Shown: one piece after another, positions 10,329 to 21,356 of the stretch
How positions within the stretch are numbered: the first letter of the stretch is position 1
Layout of the letters: the number at the start of each line of letters is the position of its first letter
Assembly (NCBI GenBank): GCA_031216915.1
Contig: CM062297.1
Coordinates: 832,923,337 to 832,987,336, forward strand
Source: Pictodentalium vernedei
Taxonomy: Eukaryota > Mollusca > Scaphopoda > Dentaliida > Dentaliidae
Direction of reading: 5' to 3'
DNA: 64,000 bases
Translations under genes and position numbers: made by a program
The notes under the pieces: model-generated
What the model was told of the DNA's origin: nothing
Databases searched by the model: none
Seen by the model: only the letters and a program-made list of their open reading frames with translations

Positions 10329-10941
10329 ATGACACAATACGTGGTTAAAAAACGTGAACATATCCGCAGGACAGAGAAAGAAACTTAAGAGAGCATTAAC
10401 AACTTGAGGCGAGGCGGTGAGATTCAAATTCACTCACGAAAATCTGGAGAGTGGTGGTCAGGATTCGATCGCCTGGACCAGAAGTCAAAGCAAAAGGATG
10501 GAGAAAGCGATTCATGATGGAAGAGGGTTGACGGCGAGATTGAGTCCCGCTCAATTGAAATACAATTTGAGAATGAAAGGTGGTTTCCTACCGCTATTGG
10601 CAGGAATCACCGCAAAAGCATTACCCTTTGCCGCAAAAGCATTACCCTTTCTCGGAAAGACTCTCGGCGTGGGAGCTCTCTCAGGACTCACGAGTTCGGC
10701 AGTTGAGAAATTAATGGGTGGCAGTGGACTGTTTTTGAAAAAGGGAGGAGCTGTGTGTCGTGTCCACGTGGACGACAATGGTGAAGGATTGTATCTAGAA
10801 CCCGTTAGAGGTGGCAACTCTTTGAGTCGAAATGGTCTCTATCTGAAGAGTGGACAGAACATTGAGTGACTTGGTAAGGATTTGTTGTTTGGTGAGAATT
10901 CGCCATTTAAGAATATACCAATTTTGAGTATGTTATTATAA
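10329..10941 (+). pseudogene. Basic virion-type protein with hydrophobic Ala/Leu/Phe segment (broken)
   Basis: Homologue of the intact 203-residue gene at 58279-58890. An extra A in the sixth codon region (GTTAAAAAACG) shifts the frame, TGA 10405-10407 replaces CGA, and TGA 10867-10869 cuts the C-terminus. The body (10417-10869) is open. It has a basic N-terminus, a hydrophobic stretch (GGFLPLLAGITAKALPFAAK), then GLYL repeats. The layout resembles membrane-active or core proteins of adenovirus-like particles (pVI/pX type), but that assignment is an inference. Confidence 0.65.
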
Positions 10942-11013
10942 TGTAAAAAAAATTATATAATTATATAAAATACAAAAATATAAATCATAGAAAGTATAAA
11001 AATTAATATAAAA

Positions 11014-11462
11014 TGGATAAAAAGGTGGTTAATGATGAATATCGCGAGATAGAGTGCAAAAAAGATGTGGAAAAACGATTAGACACTAATGATGAATATT
11101 GCGGATAGTGTGGGAAAAAGATGTGGAAAAACAATTAGATGCTAATGATGGATATCTTAGGAAAGAACTGAAAAAGGAGTTAAAAAAAGATCGGATAGAT
11201 GGTTGACATTTAAAAGAATGAGACGTTTTCGACCGCCACCACTACCTTCTGAAGAGAATGGTAATGATGTGAGTGTTACCAAGAGATGAACCACATTTGT
11301 TCATTATGATACAGATAAACAAATGTGTTCTTATAAAAACGTAATATATCACAAAAAAAAAGAAAAGAAGAATCGACGTCAAAATTTGAGAAAAAAGGAA
11401 ACGTTATTATAATATATATGGGCGATAGTGAAGAAGAAGAAGAATCAAACAAAGAAAAAAGC
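11014..11462 (+). other. Small degenerate reading frames upstream of the first hairpin
   Basis: An ATG at about 11014 (MDKKVVN...) matches a short frame in Polinton C at 58948 (MGEKVEKQ...). Both are rich in Asp/Glu/Lys and stop early. A small gene is possible but neither copy is convincing. Confidence 0.3.
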
Positions 11463-11519
11463 AAAAAAAGTAATGAGATCTAGAGATGATCAACCTCTCT
11501 AGATCTCATTACTTTTTTT
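11463..11519. terminator. Perfect 24-bp-arm hairpin between convergent genes
   Basis: A7-GTAATGAGATCTAGAGA, a 9-base loop, then the exact reverse complement ending in T7. It lies where the plus-strand block ends and the minus-strand gene at 11556 ends. Almost the same hairpin sits at 18546-18606, at the other convergent junction, and a loopless version at 59334-59381 in Polinton C. A shared two-way mRNA 3'-end signal is inferred. Confidence 0.75.
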
Positions 11520-11555
11520 TTCCTTCTTCTTCCTAAAAATCAGTCTTTCTATTGT

Positions 11556-11986
11556 TTATATTTCCAAGTCCATTATTAGCATGTTGATGGTCATGTCTTC
11601 TCATTTTTTGAAAATGTGTTGAATGTTTTTCTTTACTTTTTTGAGTTTTTTTACATCGATGAACGTGCTCTCACAACCCGATTTGTTCACGAGTTTGAGA
11701 GAGATTTTTGGATATATGTAACTTCCATAGGGCAATGACAAATCATCCTTGTTGCAATGACGATTTTCTGTAGATCGCTTTGGTACTCGTAAAACAAATC
11801 GAGCGTGGCTTCGTCCACTTTCGAAGGCATGATATATTTGTCGTGTTTGTGCTCTAAGCCCTTCGTCTCGACCTCGTTCAATTCGATGGTGTCGTGTCGT
11901 TGTAATCTATAAATTTTATAACCGAATTTCTTACACGTTTCGATTCGTTTCAATTTCAATTCGCATCTTTTAGGTGTTGTTGTCAT
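11556..11986 (-). pseudogene. 150-residue Polinton protein of unknown function (frameshifted)
   Basis: Homologue of the intact minus-strand gene at 60063-60518. The N-terminal 99 codons are open (MTTTPKRCELKLKR, IYRLQ, LDLFYEYQS), then a short deletion near 11,740 shifts the frame. The ending MLIMDLEI is recognisable at 11556-11580. No known domain recognised. A TATA-rich region follows its start. Confidence 0.6.
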
Positions 11987-12502
11987 GATCGATTATTTGT
12001 TTTTTTGTTTTATGAATTATTGCAAATAATATATATTTTTGAATTTGTGTTTATATAATAATTTGTTAAAAAGTTTTTGTTTTTTTTACTCTCTATATAT
12101 ATAAAAAGTTTTTTTTTTAATTTTTAATTTTCTTTAATGTGAAATATTTTTTTTTGTAAAAGTTTTTTCTCTTTATATATAAATAAAAAGTTTAAATTTA
12201 ACGTCCTTTTTTCACGTATTAATTCAATTTTTTTCATGTTAAGGAACATAAAAATCGATGAATTTTTTTTTGTTCTTTTGAATTTTATGTTTAAATAATA
12301 ATTTATTAAAAAAAAGTTTTGTTTTTTTTCTCTTTATATATATATATACAAAAAAGTTTTAATTTTAATTTTCTTTAATGTGAAATTTTTTTTTTTTTTT
12401 ACATATATATAAAGACTATTTTAAAACTTTTTAACAAATTATTATTTAAATACAAAATTTAAAAAAAAAATATTCTTACAAATGAAGCAAACAAATAAAA
12501 AA
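11987..12502. promoter_or_regulatory. Divergent AT-rich promoter region with repeated TATA boxes
   Basis: Between the minus gene ending at 11986 and the plus gene starting at 12503. CTCTTTATATATATA-type motifs flanked by A/T tracts recur at about 12091, 12172, 12331 and 12400. Similar TATATATA motifs next to GAGAG lie 60-110 bases upstream of other genes of Polintons A and C. Confidence 0.5.
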
Positions 12503-12951
12503 ATGGAAAATTTAAATGAGAAAACCGTACCTCAGTTAAATGAGATGTGTAGAGAATTAAACATTCCACATTTCAGAAATCATAGAACCAAATAAAAAAA
12601 ATTGAAGTCATACAGGAATATCATTTGCGAAACGATGGAAAGAAAAAAATCGAAAGATTGAAAGTGGACAAACTTAAACAGACTCGAATTGTGAAAAAAA
12701 ATAAGCCAATGACAGTAACGCCTCATGATTGAAAACGAAACGTGGAGCGTGATGAAATTAGAAAGATCGTGCGTGAGGAGATACGTAGATTGCTCTATGG
12801 AAAGGCAAATGAAATGTCAATAGCAACAACGTCAAAAATGCTTCAGTTGTGAAAAATGAGAAGAAGAAAAAGATAGTAAAAGGAATCGAAATGCCAACAT
12901 TGACAAAAACAAAACGTTTCGGTTGTGAAAAATAAGAAGATGACTAAATGA
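12503..12951 (+). pseudogene. SAP-domain-like protein preceding pPolB (broken)
   Basis: Matches the intact 96-residue frame at 60721-61011: MENLNEKTVPQLNEM, then FRNHRTK, the helix-turn-helix pattern of SAP DNA-binding domains, followed by a Lys-rich tail. A TAA after RTK and indels break it. It directly precedes pPolB, as SAP-domain proteins or domains do in other Polintons. A DNA-binding role in replication is inferred. Confidence 0.55.
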
Positions 12952-12958
12952 AAAGCCA

Positions 12959-15900
12959 TCGAAGAACTTCAAGTTTCAAAAGAAAAAAAATTAAAACGAA
13001 AACGAGTGATGCAGTTCAGAATCTAGACAAATGAGATATATCGAACAAAATTCGATGAGCAATCGATGAAGGGAAAGGAGAAGAATATGTAGCATGAGTC
13101 ATTATGGAAGCCTTCCAATCAAATCCTGTAGAACGGGAGAGTGTGATCAAAGGCATTTTTAAAACTTTCGACGTGGTTCCCCCATTCAAGAAAGTCGATC
13201 CGAAATTGTTCATGGAATGGGTGAAGAAAAAAGTATTGGATTTGTTTCGCGAACACATGAACGTGGGACAAAAAATTAAGATGATACTCCATTGCATGAT
13301 GAATAAAATCGACGTGAATTCCAGCGAGAGCATCGTGAAAAATGCATATTTCAGATCTAATGTCGAACCCGTATTTTGAGGTTCAGATTTATCAAACATT
13401 TTTGAAATGATGAAAGACAAGATGTTGACGTCTCTCACAAATTATTAACATGAAGGTAGTAAGTGGATGTTCAAAGAGGTGTTGAAACTCGAAATTCATA
13501 TAACTAAAAACGATTCATTGAAAGCATCTTCCTACATGGAATTACCGTATTTCTTAGTTAAAGAACACTCTGTGGTCAACGTGAGAAATAAAGATGATCA
13601 GTGTTTTAAATGGACAGTCACCTCCACTTTATACCCCATCAAAATCCATCCCGAGAGAGTTTCTCATTACGAGGAGTCTTCTAAAAGTCTTGATTGGACC
13701 GGAGTGACTTGTCCAACGCAGTTAAAACACATCGAACGTTTCGAGGCTCAAAATCCCACCGTAGCAGTGAATTTCTTGGGATACGACAATGAAAAACAAA
13801 TGATCTGTCCTCTCAGACAGACTTCATATCTCGAAAGAGAAAAGATGATTATTTTATTATTGATTTCGAATGGTGACAGTCGTCATTATTGTTGGGTTAA
13901 ACATCCGAGCTGATTACTATCGAAACAAAATAATAAACATGAACATAAGACATGTTTATGTTGCAACTGCATGAACGTGTTTCACAGCAAAAAATCGTTA
14001 GCGAAACATCAGGAATATTACAACGAAAATCAAGGTGTCGCCGTCGAAATGCCTAAACCCAACACCATCGTGAACTTTGAAAATCACAATAGAAGGTTAA
14101 AAGTACCATTCATCGTGTATGCAGATTTTGAATGCTTCAAATGAGTACCTGCCAACCTGACGCTCTTCAAAGTTACATCGAAAGATATCAAAAACACATG
14201 CCTTTGGGCTATTGTATTTACGTGAAATGTGCTTTCGACTCGCAACACGACATGGGTCCTATCACCTACACGAAATGGTGCGAAGATGATGACGTGTCTC
14301 AAAGGTTCGTGGAAGAGTTAGAATCGAAAATTCAAATGTTGTATGATAAATTCCAAACTCCGGCAAAAATGATCATCACGTGATAGCAGCAGGACGAAAA
14401 TAACAGAGCCACCAAATGTCACATATGCAGACAATCGTTCGACGAGAATTCGAAGGAAAATAAGAAGGTTAGAGACCATGATCATTACACAGGTCTGTAT
14501 CGCGGTCTGGCTCACAGCAAGTGTAATTTAAAATATCGAGACGCTGTTTTCTATCTGGTGATATTTCACAATCTCTCGGGTTATGACAGTCATCTGTTCC
14601 TGAAAAAATTTGGCACCTCCCGTGAAGAATTAAATTGCTTCATGAACAGCGAAGAAAGATACATTTCCATCACAAAATGGAAGCTCATGGAGAAGAAAAG
14701 AGTAATCGATGGAGAGACATTGGAAGAAAAAACAAAATCCATTTGTAGAGGCATACTTTCATCGACAGTTTTAAATTCATGTCGACCCCTCTGGAAAAAT
14801 TAGTCAATAACATGAGCAAGGATAAATTTAAAATCACGAGCGAACATTTCGGAGAATGAGTAGATGTCATGTTGAGGAAAGGAGTCTATCCTTACGATTA
14901 CATGAACGATCTAAAGAGATTCGACGACACCGCACTACCTTTGAAAGAAGATTTTTATTCGAAATTATACGAATCAGACATTTCTGACGAGAATTACAAA
15001 CATGCTAAAAACGTGTGTAAAGCAATCGATATGAAAACCATGAGAGATTATCACGATCTCTATCTGAAGACCAACATTCTGCTCTTGGCAGACAGGTTCG
15101 AAAATTTTCGAGACGTCTGTCGTCGAAATTATGATCTGGATCCGGCTTGGTATTTCAGCGCACCTGGTCAGGCATGGGACACTCTGTTGAAGACCACCGA
15201 AGTCCAATTGGAATTATTATCCAACATGGACATGTTGCTCATGTTCAAAAAGGCTGCGAGAGGTGGCGTCTCGATGATCTCTGATCTCCCACAGATATTC
15301 TGAAGCTAACAATCCCTACATGAAAGAAGTTTTCGATTAAAAATGATCGAATAAATACATACAGTATTGGGATGCTAATAATCTGTATGGTTGGGCCATT
15401 AGTCGTCCTTTACCGATTGGAAATTTCAAATGGGTGACGGAATCGGAAGAGATGCAAAAATGGACAGACTATCCTTGCATTTTAGAAGTCGATTTGAACT
15501 ATTCACAAGAATTACACAATCTACACAACAATTATCCACTGGCTCTCGAACGAATGGAACCAATCGAAAGGAGACGAGGAAAAACGCATTCCCAATTTAT
15601 TTAACAAACGTAAGTATGTCGTCCACAGCGAGAATTTTAAACAATACATTGATTATGGGATGAAATTAGTCGACATACATTGAGTCATTCGATTTGATGA
15701 AGAGCCTTGGATGAAAAAATACATTGATCTCAACACGAATCTCAGAATTCGAGCCAAGAACGATTTCGAAAAAGATTTCTTCAAACTCATGAGCAGCTGT
15801 GTGTACGGTAAATTGATGGAAAACATCAGGAAGAGAACCGACGTTCGACTCGTCACGTCTGAGAAAAGAGCTAAAAAAAATAGTGGTGAAACCCAGTTAC

Positions 15901-16708
15901 AAACACCGAACCATATTCGACGAAGATCTAGTGGCCATTCACATGTAAAAGACGCACATGAAGTTTGACAAACCATATTATCTCAGACCGATCATCTTAG
16001 ATATCAGCAAGCGATTGATGTACGAGTTTCACTATGATTATGTCAAACAGAAATTTGGTGAGAAAGCCAAACTACTGGTCACAGACATGGACAATTTAGT
16101 TTATGAGATAGAGAAGAAAGACGTCTACCAAGATATATCTCCGGATGTGGCCGCATGGTTGGACATGAGCAATTATCCCGTTGATCACCAACATTCAATC
16201 GAATGATAACAAGGTGTTGGGTAAATTTAAGGATGAGAGCGGCAGTAAACAAATCATCGAATTCGTATGTTTGAGACCCAAACTATATGCTTATCATCTA
16301 GAAGGTGAAGAGATCAAGAAGTGCAAAGGGGTTAAAACATGCGTGGTGCAGAAAAATATCTCTTTTCGAGAGTATAAAGATTGTCTGATCAGAAGTGGTC
16401 CAGTGTATAAGACTATGAAATCGATTCTAAGCGACAATCACGATGTGTATACCGAAATAGTCAACAATATTTCACTGACGGCCGACGACGATAAGAGATT
16501 CGTGTTAGATGATAAAATAAGCACTTTGGCACTCGGACATTGGACTTTGGATATGATTATGAATGATAGGATTCCAGATAGGATTCCAGATATGATTAAG
16601 GACGATAGGATTGCAGAAAATCAAGAGGAATTAGACGGATTCAAGATTATGGAAGTCAATAGAGACATCGAGAGAGTAAGTTTAAAAAAGAAAAAGAAAA
16701 AAATATAA
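12959..16708 (+). pseudogene. polB: Protein-primed family B DNA polymerase (pPolB), heavily mutated
   Basis: Recognisable over its whole length. It has an N-terminal DDQCFKWTVTS domain, a C2H2 zinc finger around 13970-14020, Exo I VYADFECF near 14117, Exo II HNLSGYDSHLF near 14567, and palm motif A YWDANNLYGWA near 15367. Motif B is SSCVYGKLMEN near 15792 and motif C TDMDNLVYEI near 16081 (usually TDTDSL). The N-terminal third carries TGA at 13032, 13056, 13095, 13377 and 13911 where Polinton C has CGA, and TAA at 13446 where C has CAA. A 7-bp deletion near 14130 and several more stops and shifts follow. It would have copied the element by protein-primed synthesis from its ends. It is not functional now. 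Confidence 0.88.
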
Positions 16709-16746
16709 AAAATAACGTCATTTTAGTGAATTATAAAAAAAAAAAA

Positions 16747-17209
16747 TATACACATTTGTTAATAAGAAAATAGAGATATCTGCAGAAGGTGTCATCTTAC
16801 CTAACGAACTCCTATCCAGCATCGATCTGTCGAATGCAGCGAAAGATTTGAAAATCAAAGATTTTCTAGGCATGTTTTCCAGAGACGCTTTGCTGAAGAG
16901 AAGACCTCGACAATCGGAATATAGAATTTTAAATCTAGACGATTTATCGGGTGAAGGCACTCACTGGGTGGCGTGGTTAAAGAATGGGAAGAAGAAGAAA
17001 TTTATTTCGACAGCTACAGAATCTCGCCACCAAAAGAAATAAAGAACTATTTCGATGAATTGATGGTTTGTTACAACACGGAATGAGTGCAATCGCCAGA
17101 TCAATTGTTTTGCAGTCACCTGTGTCTCTGCGTTCTCAAGAGATGGTCTGAAGGAGATCGGTTTCAAGACATTCTCAATGATTTACATTATAGAGAGATT
17201 TTTTTATAG
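16747..17209 (+). pseudogene. Adenovirus-like maturation cysteine protease (broken)
   Basis: Segments in order: LKIKDFLGMFSRD, YRILNLDD, EGTHWVAWLKNG (catalytic His), FDSYRISPPKEI (acidic partner), and SPDQLFCSHLCLCVLKRW (catalytic Cys region). This is the pattern of the adenain/Ulp1-like protease that cleaves capsid proteins. A frameshift lies near 17,000, between the His and FDSY segments, and a TGA interrupts it near 17084. No clear start ATG is left. It lies just downstream of pPolB on the same strand. Confidence 0.8.
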
Positions 17210-17343
17210 TATATATAAAGGTAAAAAAATTATTTAAAAAAATTTAATCGAATAAAAACGAAAAAAAAAAATTGTTGAAATAATTCATTTTTAATAAACT
17301 GCATTTGAAATATATTTTTTAAACCAAAAAACCTCAAAACAAC

Positions 17344-18492
17344 ATGCCAGTCGATAAATTTTGGTAGAAGTGATGACGAAAGTCAATTCAAAGTCGGCGA
17401 TGGTTACGACGTTGCCAACTTGGATGAACGTTACGTTCAGAGATACGAACCTCAAGAGGAACCTTTGAACATGAACGATAAGAAGCTCTACAATCTTCCC
17501 GAGCCGATAGATCTCGCAGATGCAGCGACTAAAAAATACGTCGACAGGGGGAACGTGGATTTCGAATGAATCATGCTAGATAAGTACGTGGATAAAGCCA
17601 TGACTGACAATCTCAATCTGAAATCTAAACGCTTGGTGAACGTCGTGAATCCCATAGATTCCACTGATGCTGCGACCAAGAAATACACAGACGACTCTCA
17701 TGCGCGATTCAGCAAACATCTGAGAAATAGATACATTCAGAAAATGATGCAATCGAAACTGAACGCCAATTCTAACAAAGTAACGAACGTGGCCACTCCC
17801 ACAAATCCCAAGGACGTGGTGACTAAACACTACGTAGATCTGAAACAGAGAAAGTCTGACAGACGAGAAATGAAATCGGATCTGCAGGAATGGTCACAAT
17901 TTATTCGGTCTCGTTCACGATCCTGAATTTGATTCCAACGTGTCAGCAGGAAGTACGTGGACAACAACTCAGTCTGGAGAAAGTGCGACATCATGGAAGG
18001 TAAACTAGACATGGGCGGACATGCGCTCACGAATCTACTGGCCCCTGTGAACATGACGGACGCCTGCACCCTGATTTTGGTGGTGGAGAAAATCAAATAT
18101 GCTAGGCAATTGATCACCGTGTGGGCTGAGGAGAGCAATGCGTTAGAAGAGGGAAAAGCCGAGTGATCTTTCGGAAACAGAGGTAGTGGATCGCAACATG
18201 GTCAGGTGGGATATCCCTGTCATTGGGAGGTGAAATCATTCAAATGAGTCTGACTTCCATGGATTTGAATAACAGAGCAGACGTCAATCTCACGGTGAAC
18301 GGAGTAGAGAGCGAAAAGAGATACAGCATCGAAAAGACCAAGAATTGACACTCGAATGTTAGCACGTACGGCACACCTCTCAAACTGAATGACGGAGACA
18401 GGATTAATTTCGTTACGAAAATCAATAATCCCGAAGCCGCCACTTCCGTGGTGAGCATACTGATTGAACTAGATCCTCTGAACAAACAGTGA
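17344..18492 (+). pseudogene. Fibre-like protein with repeated DAATK-YVD motifs (broken)
   Basis: Repeats of the type LxNxxxPxDxxDAATKxYVD occur at about 17470-17548 (LADAATKKYVD), 17625-17690 (STDAATKKYTD), 17770-17845 (PKDVVTKHYVD) and 18000-18080 (NMTDACTL). Such repeats are known from phage tail fibres and fibre-like proteins of Polintons. The C-terminus (LNDGDRINFVTKINNP, SVVSILIELDP) looks like a beta-rich knob. An extra T near the start and several TGA codons break it. A role in attachment is inferred from the repeat type. Confidence 0.7.
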
Positions 18493-18545
18493 ACGTGTGG
18501 AAATAATTAATTAAAAAATAATGAGTGATTATTAAAAACAAAAAC

Positions 18546-18606
18546 AAAAAAAAGTAATGAGATTTAGAAAGATGTTCAATCTCTCTAGATCTCATTACTT
18601 TTTTTG
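18546..18606. terminator. Second convergent-junction hairpin of Polinton A
   Basis: A-tract then GTAATGAGATTTAGAAAGA, a short loop, then CTCTCTAGATCTCATTAC and a T-tract. It lies between the end of the fibre-like gene (18492, plus) and the end of the major capsid gene (18682, minus). The sequence matches the hairpin at 11463. Confidence 0.72.
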
Positions 18607-18681
18607 TTTTTTTTGTTTTTTTTAATAATGACTCATTACTTTTTATTTTTTTTCTTATTTTTTTTTTTTCACACACGTCTC

Positions 18682-19935
18682 TCATCGAATGATCGACATC
18701 TTACTTCCATCCAATTCGAATTGTAATTCTCTATCCGACAGGACCAGAGTGAAGGCTTCGGTTTTTCTCGGCATGTTCCTATCGAATTGCATCTTGATCT
18801 GAATGTCTAAGATGCTACTCTTGAGTCGTTCGCTCTGTTTACTAACGTCGAATACGAACATGGGATACATCGACTTGTGGAGATATATTAGGGTGGCTCA
18901 TCAATTCGTCTAGACCATGATACTTTTTTCTAAAATCTGCGGCATTGCCGTACAGTCTGCAGAAATCATTCTTGTCAAACAACACATTATAATCGACCGC
19001 TTGATATCTTGTGGCATTCAGAAACACTTGCATGTTTCTCAAATTGCAGTGATCGAATAGCGACGCATTCTTTTCCTGAGACCCATCCCTATTGGTCTGA
19101 AACGCGACCTTGATGAAACGCGGTCTCTTGGAAGTGGATTTCACGGTCAATCTCCAATCGAAGTGATTCGTGGAGAGTGGAGTGCTAGCTGTGTCGCTCT
19201 GTCTCATTCTAAATTCCACGGGTAATTTACTCTTGGATTTTATGATCTTGTAGAGACACGTTTTTTCCACGATTGAAGGCTGCACGTGCCGAATGAACCA
19301 AGATATCTTGTGTAGAGTTATCTTACATGCATCGGTCACGGTGAGTCTCACTATCGCGTCGTCGTTTCCCTTTCGAATCAATGTCAGATTGTGTTTGAAT
19401 CCATACATGATCTTGTTGTAATCGTCTGCGAATCTGAAGATGTGTTTCAAAGGTATCCTGAATGAAAACGTTCCTTTAGGTCTGGACGTCTTGATGACGT
19501 AGTCGAATATTGCGGAGGCGCCGGCGCTAGCTGGGCCGACGGTGTCTTTCATCCACAACTGATTAAGTCCTCTGGATTTCGAAAAATCATCCTGATACGT
19601 TAAGAGTCCGAACATCGTGGTGGCCTAACCAGTATGAAACACAGCTTCTATCTCTTTTCCGGATAGCAAGTATTTTATATTACTGAATAGATGCATGATG
19701 CCATTATTGGCTAGAGTAACCGTGTCATCGTCGGCGTAGTCGGTCCCTGCACCACCTGCACCACTATGTAACTCTCGCTAGGATGAACGAATAGATCTTG
19801 GGTTTCGATGTTGATTCTTATTTCTCCCGCATTGTTCAAACTCGTTCCAGTTATTGGTTCGTATTCGTGAACCTCGTATTCATGAATACTTTCATCTTTC
19901 TCTCTGCTTTGTGCGATATCTAGGATATTTGCCAT
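18682..19935 (-). pseudogene. Major capsid protein (double jelly roll), frameshifted
   Basis: The order of conserved pieces fits one capsid gene of about 418 codons: MANILDIAQSRE and HEYEPITGTSLNNAGEI (19711-19935), then FGLLTYQDDF, GTFSFRIPLKHIF, YGFKHNLTLIRKG, FRMRQSDT, FDWRLTVKSTSKRPRF and VAFQTN (18842-19615). The end is MFVFDVSKQSERLKSS, then LVLSDRELQF (18682-18870). Frameshifts lie near 19,710 and 18,860. The family is the double-jelly-roll capsid of one Polinton lineage and differs clearly from the capsid gene in Polinton B. In related viruses it trimerises into hexons. Confidence 0.82.
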
Positions 19936-20020
19936 TTTTGAAGAGTTTTTTTGTTTTTTGTTTATTAATTAGCTTGCTTTTTTATCTAAAATTAGTTTTA
20001 ATTATTTTTTATTATTATTT

Positions 20021-20045
20021 TTTCTCTCTTTTATATATATGTAAA
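20021..20045 (-). promoter_or_regulatory. TATA-like promoter motif upstream of the major capsid gene
   Basis: On the minus strand ACATATATATAAAAGAGAG lies about 90 bases upstream of the capsid start at 19935. The same TATA-plus-GAGAG layout precedes the minus-strand genes starting at 11986, 22016 and 22486. Confidence 0.5.
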
Positions 20046-20055
20046 CAAGAAAATG

Positions 20056-20748
20056 TTAAAGAGAGTAAATAAAAATTGTGTTTACTTTATTAAAACTTCG
20101 TCTTCTGCAATTGACTGCAAATTTCGGCGTTCTAGACTTCTTCCTGATCTGAGATCTCTCAGGATATAGATTCGCGTAGACCAGTTTTTCACTTCGAGGA
20201 TCGCTAGCTTCCGTAGGAGTCATCGTGATCGATCTATGTCGCGTGTTGTTGTAATCTTTGACCAGACCATTCAGAGCATATATGTATTTCTTAGTCGAAT
20301 TCGCTGTGAAGTATCTGTACATATTTTCCTTCATCGTTCGATTCCAACGTTCCACTACACTAACTTTCTCTTCGTTTTCGATCGAGTAGAGGTCGACTAA
20401 TTGATGAACGTGCTTGTTGTAGAATTCCTTTCCCTTGTCCACCCATAATTTATTCAGTTTTCGAGAAGACGAGTCGAACACGCTCTTCAGAGCCTCGGCG
20501 ACGCAAGGTCCCGATTTATTCTTCAAAGCTCTGATCCAACCGTATTTGGAAAACACGTCGATGACCATCAATAGATGTTTGACGCCTTCGTTCCACCTCG
20601 AAAACGATCTCATGTCGACCAAGTCGGCGGACCAAATGTCATCCAGATCCTTCACGAACACCCTTCTCTTTTGAAATTTATGCTCGGTAGGTTTGTGTAA
20701 CTCCTCGGCCAATTCGCTCGTCAATAATCGTTTCTTCTTCTTTTCCAA
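20056..20748 (-). CDS. Retroviral-like (rve) integrase, shortened core and C-terminus
   Basis: Open frame of 230 codons. Conserved rve features: IWSADLVDM (first Asp, residue 42 or 45), VIDVFSKYGW, LWVDKGKEFYN (second Asp, residue 104) and NEEKVSVVERWNRTMKE (Glu 133), then YNNTRHRSITMTP. It would join element ends to target DNA, making the 6-bp duplication. The gap between the second Asp and the Glu is 28 residues rather than the usual about 35, suggesting a small in-frame deletion. After TPKFAVN the expected C-terminal SH3-like domain is missing. So it is open but probably inactive. Confidence 0.85.
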   Translation of the reverse strand: MEKKKKRLLTSELAEELHKPTEHKFQKRRVFVKDLDDIWSADLVDMRSFSRWNEGVKHLLMVIDVFSKYGWIRALKNKSGPCVAEALKSVFDSSSRKLNKLWVDKGKEFYNKHVHQLVDLYSIENEEKVSVVERWNRTMKENMYRYFTANSTKKYIYALNGLVKDYNNTRHRSITMTPTEASDPRSEKLVYANLYPERSQIRKKSRTPKFAVNCRRRSFNKVNTIFIYSL

Positions 20749-20761
20749 TGTGCTTTTTTAT

Positions 20762-21251
20762 TTAAACGCCCCATCTGAATCGACGTTTTGCACCGATCAG
20801 ATTGCCGACCAGCGAATGTTCTATCTTCTCTCTCCTGGTCGGATTCGATATACCTCTCAATTTCTCCAACATGTTTTTATCGCAGATGTCGATGCTAGTC
20901 TTGGTGGTAGGATGTCCGGCTTAGCACAGATCGTGATCATACGTGGCCACATCCACCCTATTCACGGGTTTGCCCCACGATTTAGGAGTCAGATCGGCAT
21001 TGAGTCTCCTGTTCAATTTCGTTCCGGGTCCAGTGAAACTGTGACCCGGCAGATGCATTTCGAAAGGTAGATTTTTGATCATTTTATTCATGATGCCTTT
21101 ACCTTTGCTCGTGGTGTTTTTTTTTGACGAATCAAGTCTTGATCGAACCACTCACATTGCAAATTCCGCGAAGCATCTGTCTGTCGTTTTTAGTTCGTAC
21201 TTCTCGAGAATTACCTGTCTCAGTAACTCTCTTACACTTTACGCAATACAT
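20762..21251 (-). pseudogene. Zinc-ribbon plus parvovirus-type phospholipase A2 protein (broken)
   Basis: The minus frame starts at ATG 21251 with MYCVKCKRVTET and a second CxxC-like half (GICNVSGSIK), a DUF5679-like zinc ribbon. A TGA and a shift at a nine-A run near 21115 follow. The second part (20921-21151 and on) has FEMHLPGHSFTGPGTKL (calcium loop) and NRVDVATYDHDLC (His-Asp catalytic pair), the signature of VP1-type phospholipase A2 found in parvoviruses and some Polintons/adintoviruses. A TAA follows the catalytic helix (20921-20923). Broken in at least three places. It lies 14 bp upstream of the integrase start. Confidence 0.75.
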
Positions 21252-21356
21252 TTTTGAGAGTTATTTAAATTAATTTCGTATTTATTTTTGATTTTATATA
21301 TAAATTTAATATTTTCTTTTTTAAAAATTCTGTTCTTATTATATATATATTTTTTT

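Noticed and set aside
13032..16206. Alternative genetic code or stop recoding in Polinton A (many TGA)
   Set aside because: The close relative has CGA at the compared sites, TAA stops and frameshifts also occur, and the host-type gene at the left edge has no in-frame TGA.
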